In this document: positions 7,437-16,059 of the stretch, piece by piece
How the letters are laid out: each line of letters begins with the position of its first letter
Position numbering within the stretch: position 1 is the first letter of the stretch
Origin: JAZDLC01 sp043802345
Lineage (GTDB): Bacteria > Planctomycetota > B15-G4 > JADJEK01
DNA: 16,992 nt
Assembly (NCBI GenBank): GCA_043802345.1
Contig: JAZDLC010000076.1
Coordinates: forward strand, 1 to 16,992
Direction of reading: 5' to 3'
Program-made: the position numbers and the translations under genes
The notes under the pieces: generated by a model
Database searches by the model: none
What the model saw: only the letters and a program-made list of their open reading frames with translations
What the model was told of the DNA's origin: nothing

Positions 7437-7460
7437 CCGAGTCTCTGCACTCGGGGAGGA
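7437..7460 (+). promoter_or_regulatory. Hairpin overlapping the ribosome binding site of the OmpA-like gene
   Basis: CCGAGT (7437-7442) and ACTCGG (7449-7454) form a perfect six-base-pair stem with a six-base loop. The 3' arm includes the first bases of the GGGGAGGA Shine-Dalgarno (7453-7460), ten bases before the ATG at 7471. Partial masking of the ribosome site is possible; regulation is inference. Confidence 0.45.
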
Positions 7461-7470
7461 TTCGAACATC

Positions 7471-8169
7471 ATGAAGTTTCATCAATGGGCGCTCATGGCG
7501 CTGCTCTGCGTCACGACGGCTGGTTGTGTTTCTCGCGCGGCCTACACGGAGAAGATCGACGAACTCCGGCAGGCCAAGGCTCAATTGCGTTCGGTGTCTG
7601 ACCTGGCCCAGCAGTACGGCGCGCAGGTCGGCGAACTCGAGGCGGCCAAGAACTCGACCGATGCTCAGAATGCCCTGCTGCGTTCGAACAACGACGAGTA
7701 CAGCCGGAAGCTCGAGGAGCTGACGCGTCGTCTGGAGGAGGCGGCGGAGGCCAATCCGCTCCCGGGAGGAGTGGAGGGATTCAATTCCGGAGACGGCTCC
7801 TATACCTACAGGGTCACGGGCGACTTCCTGTTCGATGCGGGGAAGGCCGAACTCAAGCCGAGCGGGAAGAAGACGATCTCCGAGATGGCCGCGATACTCT
7901 CGCAGAATGACTACAAGATCGAGGTCGCGGGTCACACCGACACCGATCCGGTTGCGAAGTCGATCAAGAACTGGCCCCGGGGGAATATCGAGCTGGGCGC
8001 GCAGCGCGCCATTGCGGTCTGGGAAGCCCTGAAGAAGGCGGGGATACCCGAGAGTCGCATGCGGGTCTCCTCCTTCGGCGAGTATGCGCCGGTGCGGCCT
8101 GGCGACAAGGATGCGAACCGGAGGGTCGAGCTCCGGCTCCTGCTCGAGGAGCCATCGGCGCAGAGCTAG
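7471..8169 (+). CDS. OmpA-family peptidoglycan-binding lipoprotein
   Basis: This 232-residue envelope protein has a lipoprotein signal ending in the lipobox TTAGC with acylation Cys19. A predicted coiled coil follows at about residues 24-95 (heptad-like stretches rich in Glu, Leu and Arg), then an OmpA_C domain. The domain shows DFLFDAGKAELKPSG, the peptidoglycan-binding phrase EVAGHTDTDPV, an LGAQRAIAVWEAL segment supplying the conserved Arg, and the closing NRRVELRLLLE. The expected role is tethering the outer membrane to the cell wall. The phrase with NW and P between the HTD and QRA motifs resembles MotB-type OmpA domains as well as Pal, but MotB has a TM rather than a lipobox. ATG at 7471 has a strong GGGGAGGA site. 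It is 138 bases after the HTH gene, and its TAG is followed 12 bases later, in frame, by the next gene. Confidence 0.9.
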   Translation: MKFHQWALMALLCVTTAGCVSRAAYTEKIDELRQAKAQLRSVSDLAQQYGAQVGELEAAKNSTDAQNALLRSNNDEYSRKLEELTRRLEEAAEANPLPGGVEGFNSGDGSYTYRVTGDFLFDAGKAELKPSGKKTISEMAAILSQNDYKIEVAGHTDTDPVAKSIKNWPRGNIELGAQRAIAVWEALKKAGIPESRMRVSSFGEYAPVRPGDKDANRRVELRLLLEEPSAQS

Positions 8170-8181
8170 GCCCGGGTTCCC

Positions 8182-10557
8182 TTGGATCCCCTGGCGTCCG
8201 AGACACTGAAACGCGCAACGGCGAGGCCGCGCTGGTCTCGCCGTTTGCGTTTTCTGGTCCTGGGCCTCGCGGGTGTTCTGCTGCTGGTTCCGGCGGTTGT
8301 GTTGCTGCGATTGGAGTCCCGGAGCGACCCGGGCCAGAGCGGCGCCGTCTCCGCCGCCCTGGCTCGTCTCGAGCGGATGGCGCTGGTCTTCCCTTCCCGA
8401 ATCAAGGATGGACCCCAAACCCCGTACTTCATCGATCGGTTCGAGGTCACGAACGAGGAGTTCGCCCGCTTCGTCCGGGAGGATGGGTACTTACCGGCGA
8501 ATGGCGAGGCTTTCCTGGACACGTTTGAGGACGCGCGGGAGGGTCGCTACCCCGCGAAACTCGCGGACCACCCGGTGGTGTACGTCTCCCACGACGATGC
8601 GACGGCCTACGCATTGTGGGCTGGGAAGCGGCTGCCGCTGAAAGAGGAGTGGGACTATGTGGTGGGGGAGACTCGCCAGGACAGCAGGTACTGCTTCAAC
8701 GCGCCCGAGACGGGTCTCGGCGGAACGAGCCGGGTCGGGGTCTTCGAGAGCGGCAGCACGCGCGAATCGAGCGTGGTGAGGCCGGCCGTCTACGACCTCA
8801 TGGGAAACGTCTGGGAGTGGACTGACACGAAGGGAGTTGCTCAAGGAACGCGGGTCGTCGTCGGCGGGTCGTTCGAAGAACGACAGAGCCCCGGAGGGGT
8901 CCTCTATGAGCAGCCCTCGAAGCGGGTCGTCTCGCTTGGATTCCGCTGTGTTCTGGACAACGCGGAGCAGATCGCCCGGGATCTGATCAGCCTGATGGAG
9001 ACCTCCCTGCCGGAGGATCGCCTGCGGATCGAGCGGGCTCTGCTGCGGTTCGGGACGCCGTTGGCGAAGCTCCTGCACCTGATTCGGTTCAAGGACATGG
9101 AACGTTACACCCTCGCCTACGGCGGCCGGGATGATGATAAGGTCCTGGGTTTGGAGAATGGTCGGGTCGTGGTTTTCGGGGCGGACGGGGTGATGCGGAT
9201 GTTCGACTCCGACAGCGGAAAGCCGGTGGCGGAGCTGGGCGGTTTTGGTGTGTTCTACCATGTGCTGGCCGCCGATCTGGATCTTGACGGGAAGGAGGAG
9301 TTGTACGTCGCCACATCCGACCCTGATAACTGGGCACAGGAAAGATGGGCCTTGGAGTACCCGATTGTCGTCGACTGGCATGGCTCGCCCCACCTGGTCG
9401 ATCCGGTGACGAATCGGCTGTTGCCCTGGTGTGAGGGACACTCGGCGCTGGGGGATCTGGTGGGGGTCCTGTTCGAAGTGGACGAGCGGGAGGTTGATCT
9501 GGTCAGCAAGGCGCGGTTGGTTGGCCAGCGGGGCTTGCTAGGGGGCTCTCCGGACGGAGTCTGCCAATCGCTCGTGACGCCGGGGTTCGTTCCGCGGTTT
9601 CATCAACGGCTCCTCCGGATCGATCCGGACGGGGACCGCATGCAAATCGTTTGGGCGCGGAGTATGCCGTACTCGAGCTCGTTTCAACCTCTCCCCGCCA
9701 CCGGGGAACTGCTGGTTCCCTGCAACCTCAAGGTGCGCTACGGCTTTGAGACGGATGACGAAGAGGAAGAGCAGATTCTGGAACTCAGAGTCGTTGACGC
9801 GGCCACCGGGAAGCAGACGGCGGCAGGACTGGTGGCGGGCGGTTGCCAGGCGATTCTGCCGCTGAACAGGGAGGAGAGCCGGTTCCATCTGGTGACAACC
9901 ACCGGGCACGAGATACTGCTCCATCGGATTGGCTCGAAGTTTCTGGTCGAGCGGTTTCGAGACTGGAGCGACCCATTCGAGTCATGGAGGTCCTTGGCGC
10001 GGCTGCACCCCTACACCACCGCGCTGCTGGAGTGGGATCGCAAGAGTGCTCGCATTCGTCTCAGCAGTTCGGGCGGACCGGATGGGCAGCCCCGTTCGGT
10101 CGAATTGCCGCTCGAAGGGCAGTCCGAACCGCAGCTGTATCTGATCCCGGGCTTCGACGGACTTCTGCTGATAATGGGAGACGACTCCCTCCTCTGCCTC
10201 CATGCCGATCTGAGCATTCGCTGGAGGCGGCTCAGTCTGCCCCAGCTGGACTTGAACCGCTCGCCTCCGGTCTATGTCGACCTGGACCGGGATGGCCAGC
10301 GGGAGCTTGCCATCCAGTGGCGGTTGGACGGTTTCCTGCGATTCGATCCCCGGGATGGTGAGGTCATCGACCGTTACCAGAATCCGGGCACCTCGCTCCT
10401 CAGCTTGATGCGTGCTAGCTCGTCTCAGGGGGAGGACGTGCTGCTGGTGGCGATCCGGGAGGAGGGGTTGTACTCGGTGGCCTGCGCTCCCTCCGGCGCC
10501 GACCGGGCGGCGGTGCGTCTGCTCGATCAGCTGGACCCGCTGCCGGAGCCGCGGTGA
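8182..10557 (+). CDS. Membrane-anchored FGE/SUMF1-like domain fused to FG-GAP/VCBS-like repeats
   Basis: This is a 791-residue protein. After a basic N-terminus there is one TM (residues about 22-43) and then an FGE-sulfatase-like (SUMF1/EgtB fold) domain at about 70-255. Its hallmarks are YFIDRFEVTNEEFARFV, VSHDDATAYALWAGKRLP, DLMGNVWEWTD, VVVGGSFEE and LGFRCV. The paired Cys of catalytic formylglycine-generating enzymes near the C-terminal motif are absent, so enzyme activity is doubtful. About 500 further residues look like a beta-propeller of FG-GAP/VCBS type: calcium-loop motifs DLDLDG (from D365) and DLDRDG (from D700) precede E-L-x-V/I strands. The start is TTG at 8182, 12 bases after the OmpA stop; no good Shine-Dalgarno is visible, so translation may depend on coupling to ompA. 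The last four bases overlap rsmA (GTGA). Likely an extracytoplasmic binding or scaffold protein; substrate unknown. Confidence 0.82.
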   Translation: MDPLASETLKRATARPRWSRRLRFLVLGLAGVLLLVPAVVLLRLESRSDPGQSGAVSAALARLERMALVFPSRIKDGPQTPYFIDRFEVTNEEFARFVREDGYLPANGEAFLDTFEDAREGRYPAKLADHPVVYVSHDDATAYALWAGKRLPLKEEWDYVVGETRQDSRYCFNAPETGLGGTSRVGVFESGSTRESSVVRPAVYDLMGNVWEWTDTKGVAQGTRVVVGGSFEERQSPGGVLYEQPSKRVVSLGFRCVLDNAEQIARDLISLMETSLPEDRLRIERALLRFGTPLAKLLHLIRFKDMERYTLAYGGRDDDKVLGLENGRVVVFGADGVMRMFDSDSGKPVAELGGFGVFYHVLAADLDLDGKEELYVATSDPDNWAQERWALEYPIVVDWHGSPHLVDPVTNRLLPWCEGHSALGDLVGVLFEVDEREVDLVSKARLVGQRGLLGGSPDGVCQSLVTPGFVPRFHQRLLRIDPDGDRMQIVWARSMPYSSSFQPLPATGELLVPCNLKVRYGFETDDEEEEQILELRVVDAATGKQTAAGLVAGGCQAILPLNREESRFHLVTTTGHEILLHRIGSKFLVERFRDWSDPFESWRSLARLHPYTTALLEWDRKSARIRLSSSGGPDGQPRSVELPLEGQSEPQLYLIPGFDGLLLIMGDDSLLCLHADLSIRWRRLSLPQLDLNRSPPVYVDLDRDGQRELAIQWRLDGFLRFDPRDGEVIDRYQNPGTSLLSLMRASSSQGEDVLLVAIREEGLYSVACAPSGADRAAVRLLDQLDPLPEPR

Positions 10558-11477
10558 GCGCGGAGATCGAGGCTCTTTCGCTGCGCAGGATCCGGGCCGC
10601 GCTGCTTGAGCGTGGTCTGCGTCCGAGCCGCAAATGGGGCCAGAACTTCCTGACCGATGTGGGACTGCTCGACCGGATGGTGGCCGCCGCGAAGGTCGGG
10701 CCGGACGATCTGGTGCTCGAGGTCGGCCCTGGTCCGGGAACCCTGACGGCCCGGCTTCTCCTGGCCGGCAGCAGGGTCGTGGGAGTGGAGGTGGACCCGG
10801 CGATGCTCGCGGTCAACCGGGCTCTCCTGGGCGAGCCGGAGCGGCTCTCGCTGGTCCAGGCCGATATCCTGGCCGACCGCCCCGGGCTGCCGCGGCCCCT
10901 GGAGCAGGAACTGACCCGCCTCGGGGCCCGGCCGACCGCGGTGGTTTCGAACCTGCCCTACCAGGTGGCCTCCACCTTCCTGGTGGACGCCTTTCAGTGG
11001 CAAGAGCCGGTGCGGACAGTAGTGACCATCCAGTGGGAGGTGGCCGAGCGGATTCTGGCGCGGCCGGGATCGTCCGCGTACGGCCCGCTGAGCGCCCTGC
11101 TCCAGCTACGGTCGCGGGCCACCCTGCTCCGGCGCATCCCGCCCGCCGCATTCTGGCCCCGCCCGGAAGTCGACTCCGCCTGCGTTCTGCTCGAGCCGGT
11201 GGCTCTGGAGGATCCCCGCGGAACCCTCCCCGCGCCCTTCCTGAACGAGGTCGTCAAGGCCGCCTTCTTCTCGCGCCGCAAGCGGCTCCTGAACTCCCTC
11301 TCGCTGGCTTTCAAGGGACGCCTCGAGAAACCGCGTCTCGCGGAGTGCCTGGCGCAGATTCCTTTGAAAAATGAGAGCAGAGGGGAGCAGTTGTCGCCGA
11401 TGGAACTTCTAGACCTGGCCTGGACTCTCTGGCGGGAACTGGGTCCAGGGGAAGGCGGCGCAGGAGGCTCCCGGTAG
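10554..11477 (+). CDS. rsmA: 16S rRNA (adenine1518/1519-N6) dimethyltransferase RsmA/KsgA
   Basis: This enzyme dimethylates two adjacent adenines in the 3' terminal hairpin of 16S rRNA, using S-adenosylmethionine during late 30S maturation. At 307 residues it is of usual length. The N-terminal motif RKWGQNFLTD is diagnostic. The SAM-binding loop follows E56 (EVGPGPGTLT), then GVEVDPAM, and the catalytic motif is NLPY (N133-Y136). Here Gln rather than the commoner Asn follows the Tyr (NLPYQV). The family phrases FWPRPEVDSACVLLEP and FFSRRKRLLNSL near the C-terminus are intact. The start is GTG at 10554 within GTGA, overlapping the upstream TGA by four bases and implying translational coupling. 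It ends in TAG and is followed by a weak terminator and a new promoter. Assignment is secure. Confidence 0.95.
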   Translation: MSAEIEALSLRRIRAALLERGLRPSRKWGQNFLTDVGLLDRMVAAAKVGPDDLVLEVGPGPGTLTARLLLAGSRVVGVEVDPAMLAVNRALLGEPERLSLVQADILADRPGLPRPLEQELTRLGARPTAVVSNLPYQVASTFLVDAFQWQEPVRTVVTIQWEVAERILARPGSSAYGPLSALLQLRSRATLLRRIPPAAFWPRPEVDSACVLLEPVALEDPRGTLPAPFLNEVVKAAFFSRRKRLLNSLSLAFKGRLEKPRLAECLAQIPLKNESRGEQLSPMELLDLAWTLWRELGPGEGGAGGSR

Positions 11478-11492
11478 GCGGCGCGCGCCTTT
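11476..11492 (+). terminator. Weak intrinsic terminator candidate after rsmA
   Basis: AGGCG (11476-11480) pairs with CGCCT (11486-11490) around a five-base loop, and the last base begins a TTT run. The stem is only five pairs and the T run is very short, so termination would be inefficient. It overlaps the rsmA stop codon and lies just before the dnaG promoter, a sensible place for a boundary. Confidence 0.25.
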
Positions 11493-11503
11493 CCCCTGCT
11501 GGT

Positions 11504-11531
11504 TTGATCGTGATCCGCCACGGGGTATACT
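11504..11531 (+). promoter_or_regulatory. Sigma70-type promoter for dnaG-rpoD
   Basis: TTGATC (11504-11509) and TATACT (11526-11531) are separated by 16 bases; they match four and five of six consensus positions. This is the best promoter-like pair noticed in the window. It stands in the 188-base gap between rsmA and dnaG, where an operon start is expected. Transcription would begin near 11538, leaving a leader of roughly 128 bases. Confidence 0.6.
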
Positions 11532-11630
11532 GGAATGGGCCTGCCTGCTGCGAGAGGACCGAAGAGGAGGGACGCACATCCGGAATCTGCTGGTGGCTTG
11601 CGCCAGTTTGCACGATTGGATCGGGTGGCT

Positions 11631-11649
11631 GGCCGGGCGCGGCCCGGCC
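11631..11649 (+). promoter_or_regulatory. Strong GC hairpin in the dnaG leader
   Basis: GGCCGGGC (11631-11638) and GCCCGGCC (11642-11649) form a perfect eight-base-pair stem with a three-base loop. It ends 16 bases before the GTG start of dnaG and just ahead of its G-rich ribosome site. No T tract follows, so it is not a standard terminator. A smaller six-pair stem (CTGGTG/CGCCAG with one G-T pair, about 11589-11605) precedes it. Control of dnaG translation is a possibility, not shown. Confidence 0.4.
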
Positions 11650-11665
11650 CGAGAAGGGGGGGCGT

Positions 11666-13489
11666 GTGCCCTCATCTGACCGGGACTTCGTCGACCGGCT
11701 GAAGTCCACCCTCAACATCGTCGCAGTGGCGGAGGGGTACTTCCCCCTGACGCGAAAGGGGGAACGATTCCTCGCTCTCTGCCCGTTTCACCGCGAGAAG
11801 ACCCCTTCCTTCTCGGTTCACGAGGGCCGGCAGATCTATCACTGCTTCGGCTGTGGCAAGGGTGGAGATGTGCTGTCGCTGGTGATGGAGATGGAGCGGG
11901 TCAGTTTCCCGGAAGCGCTCCGCCTGCTCGCGGAACGCGCCGGCCTGCCGATGCCGGAACGGCAGCAGTCTTCGTACAGGCCCGGGCGCAGGGCCAGGCT
12001 GATCGAGGCGATGCAGGAGGCGACCCGGTTCTACATCCAGCATCTGGGCTCCGCAGCGGGCCGGAAGGCCCTGGGGTACGCGAAGGAGCGCGGTCTCACG
12101 CCGGAGACGCTCTCCCGTTTCGGTGTCGGGTCCGCTCCCGACGGCTAGCGGGAGCTGCAAGAGGCGCTGATCGCCCGCGGCTATTCGCGTGAAGAGCTGC
12201 TCGGGGCTGGACTGATCAAGCAGAACGAGAACGGCAATAGCTGGGATCTGCTCAGGAACCGGCTCGTGCTTCCGATCCGGGACATCCAGGGCCGGACGAT
12301 CGCCTTCGGCGGCCGAGTGCTGGACGACTCCATCCCGAAGTATGTGAACTCTCCGGAAACTGAGCTGTTCTCCAAGAGGAGCGTCCTGTTCAACTTTGAC
12401 ACCGCCCGCCACGTGGCGGCGAAGGAGGGGTTCTTCGTGGTGGTGGAGGGGTATCTGGACGTGATCGCGGCCTGCCAGCGGGGCGTGGAAAACGTCGTGG
12501 CCGCGCTCGGAACCGCGTTCACGCGGGAGCACGTGGCCCAGCTCCGCCGCTACGCCGCGAAGGTGGTGCTGCTGTTCGATGCCGACGAGGGAGGGCAGAG
12601 AGCCACCGACGGGAGCGTGTCGGTGCTGCTGCGGGAAGGGCTCGAGGTCCAGGTCGCGACCCTGCCCGAGGGTCAGGATCCGGACGACTTCTTCCGCGTT
12701 CATGACCGGGACGCGTTCCATCAGTTTCTGCAAGGAGCGGTGGAGGACCTCCTCATGTATCTCGTGCGCCGTTCGCGGGAGCGGCAGGGTGAGAGCAATT
12801 CGGCCTCGGCGACGGCCCGGGCCGCCCGCGAGGTCCTGGAACTGCTGGGACAGACACGGGATCCGATCCTCTACGACGCGTATGTGCGCAGAATTTCCCA
12901 GGAATTCGGGATTGAGGAGCGACTGGTCCGCCAGCAGAGTCCGCAACCGGGAGGAGATGCCCCGGTTTCTGCCCCAGAGGTCTCCCCGGCGGGGCCGCGG
13001 TCGGGCGGAAGGTACCCGCAGGCCTGGGCAGTGGACGAGACGACGTTGCTGCTGGCCGCCACCACGGACAGCCGGTTTGCGAAACAGGTGGTGGAGGTGC
13101 TATCAGAGACGGACTTCCGTGATCCGGGGCGGAAAGCGGTGTTTCAGGCCGTTTGCGCCTGTCTGGAGGAGTTCGGCAGCGCCAGCCCGTCATTGATCCT
13201 GGAGCGGACCCGGGATGATTCCGGGGCCAGGACAGCCCTTCAAACCGTGCTCGGGAGGGATGTCCCGCCGGGCGACTCCCCAGAGATGGCGCTTGCCCGG
13301 GCGCTGCGGCGCCGGGAGGAGCGGGAGTACCGCCGGTTGCGTGAGCAGGTGAGCCAGTCTGGCGAACTTCGAAGTGGTGAAGAAGCTGATTTGAACCGGC
13401 GACTTACGGAATTCTCACGTTTTCATGCAGAGCGTATTGCGCCATCGGAAGATGTCGGCAATCATTCGGGGTCCACCAGTGAGCAGTAA
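11666..13489 (+). CDS. dnaG: DNA primase DnaG, full length but interrupted by an in-frame TAG at codon 161
   Basis: This is the replicative primase, which makes RNA primers and works with the DnaB helicase. The span covers 607 codons, a normal length. The N-terminal CHC2 zinc ribbon is intact (C39, H42, C60, C63; CPFHREKTPSFSV and YHCFGCGKGGD). The catalytic core shows FGGRVLDDSIPKYVNSPET, the Toprim motifs EGYLD (E261) and DADEGG (D305, D307), then a C-terminal helical DnaB-binding region. Codon 161 (12146-12148) is TAG, after GSAPDG and before RELQEAL, where DnaG proteins usually have Trp; one base change from TGG explains it. There is no frameshift or other stop. As read, translation would give a 160-residue fragment, with a possible internal GTG restart at 12266 that would leave out part of the core. 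GTG at 11666 fits the family N-terminus. rpoD follows. Primase is essential, so a sequence error or suppression is suspected. Confidence 0.9.
12146..12148 (+). other. Premature in-frame amber codon in dnaG
   Basis: TAG lies between the GSAPDG and RELQEALIARGYSREEL segments. Both flanks are in the same frame and belong to the same primase core domain. The Trp expected here would need only a G at the middle base. Confidence 0.9.
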
Positions 13490-13597
13490 ATGGACTGGTG
13501 CAGGTGGGCAACGAGCGAGTCGCACGAGTTAAGTGTGGCCCCTGGAGCGGTTTGTCGATGTCGACGAGCTGCCGTGGAGCCCGGAGGTTGTGTTTAG
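13490..13597 (+). other. dnaG-rpoD intergenic region
   Basis: This 108-base gap contains a closely spaced GTCGA/GTCGAC repeat (about 13556-13565) and a GGAGG (13583-13587) that probably serves rpoD. I see no convincing promoter, terminator or small gene in it, which favours co-transcription of rpoD from the dnaG promoter. Confidence 0.4.
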
Positions 13598-15259
<1,662 letters not shown>

Positions 15260-15266
15260 GCGGAGC

Positions 15267-16031
15267 ATGGAAGCGGAACCCGATCCCGGCGCGACCAGCG
15301 GGCCGAAGGTACGACTGATCATCCTGATTCGCTTGCAGGCCCTGGACCGGGAGCGCGACTCGAACCAACGCCTGGTGCACCAGACCGAGGGGTTGGTCGC
15401 CGCTCGGGGGGCCCGCCTGGAGCAGGCGCGGAAGGTGATCGGGGAATCAACCACCGAGCTGGGGCGCGCCAAGATCGCCGCGCACGAGGCCGAGGTCGAT
15501 CTCAAGGCCCGCTCGGATGAGGTCAGGAAGCTCGAACTCCAACTGAACACCGCGAGGACCAACCAGGAATACACGGCGCTCCAGACGCATATCGGGAAGC
15601 TGAGAGATGCGTCCTCCCGGGAGGAAGAGGACACGCTGGTGCTCTACGATCGGATCGAGAAGCTGGCGGCGCAGGTGGCGGCCGCGAAGCAGAAGGCCGA
15701 TGAGCTCGAGCGGGAGCGCGATCAGTTCAGGAAGACCTGCGAGGAGGACCGGGCGAGCGCCCTGGCCGAACTGGAGAGCACGGAGGATCGCCGTAACGGA
15801 TTGCTCGCAGAACTGCCGCCAGACCTGCGGTCCACCTACGACCGGCTCCGGACCGCCAGGGAGGGGATTGCGGTGGTGGCCTGCGAGAGCCGCTGCTGCA
15901 GCGGCTGCGGCGTGCGCGTGAAGCCGAATGACCTGGCTCACATGAAAGCCGTGAGTCAGATTGTCTACTGCGAGTCATGCCAGCGGGTTCTCTACCTGCC
16001 CGAATCCCTGCAGGCGCGGCCGGAGCAGTGA
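15267..16031 (+). CDS. Coiled-coil C4-type zinc-ribbon protein (DUF164 / zf-RING_7 family)
   Basis: This 254-residue cytoplasmic protein belongs to a widespread family of a long antiparallel coiled coil ending in a C4 zinc ribbon. Residues about 20-190 are heptad-rich and charged, and include the family signature around NTARTNQEYTALQTHIGKL. The ribbon uses C211/C214 (CSGCGVRVKP) and C235/C238 (CESCQRVLYLP). Extra Cys at 206 and 210 sit next to the first pair. A role in nucleic-acid or protein binding, or in translation stress as proposed for some relatives, is inferred from the family and not from this sequence. ATG at 15267 is preferred because it starts seven bases after the rpoD stop with AGGCGGAG just ahead; a longer TTG start at 15174 would overlap rpoD by 86 bases. 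It probably belongs to the dnaG-rpoD transcript. selB follows after 28 bases. Confidence 0.88.
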   Translation: MEAEPDPGATSGPKVRLIILIRLQALDRERDSNQRLVHQTEGLVAARGARLEQARKVIGESTTELGRAKIAAHEAEVDLKARSDEVRKLELQLNTARTNQEYTALQTHIGKLRDASSREEEDTLVLYDRIEKLAAQVAAAKQKADELERERDQFRKTCEEDRASALAELESTEDRRNGLLAELPPDLRSTYDRLRTAREGIAVVACESRCCSGCGVRVKPNDLAHMKAVSQIVYCESCQRVLYLPESLQARPEQ

Positions 16032-16059
16032 CCCGACCTTCTGGGGCTGGGGTGCGCCC

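Noticed and set aside
5980..8418. 812-codon open frame on the - strand
   Set aside because: It runs antisense to five supported genes with family motifs. Its length is explained by GC-rich codon structure, where the opposite strand rarely has stops, and its translation shows no recognisable domain.
11504..11665. N-terminal extension of dnaG from TTG 11504
   Set aside because: The extra residues overlap the promoter and hairpin, match no primase N-terminus, and GTG 11666 fits the family.
11534..11703. Leader peptide from ATG 11534
   Set aside because: It is an open frame without a ribosome site that runs into dnaG; the translation is low-complexity and unsupported.
12146..12148. The dnaG TAG as selenocysteine or pyrrolysine
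   Set aside because: SelB normally decodes UGA, no pyrrolysine genes are visible, and the position is a conserved Trp rather than Cys or a catalytic residue. It is kept only as an unproven stop-codon anomaly.
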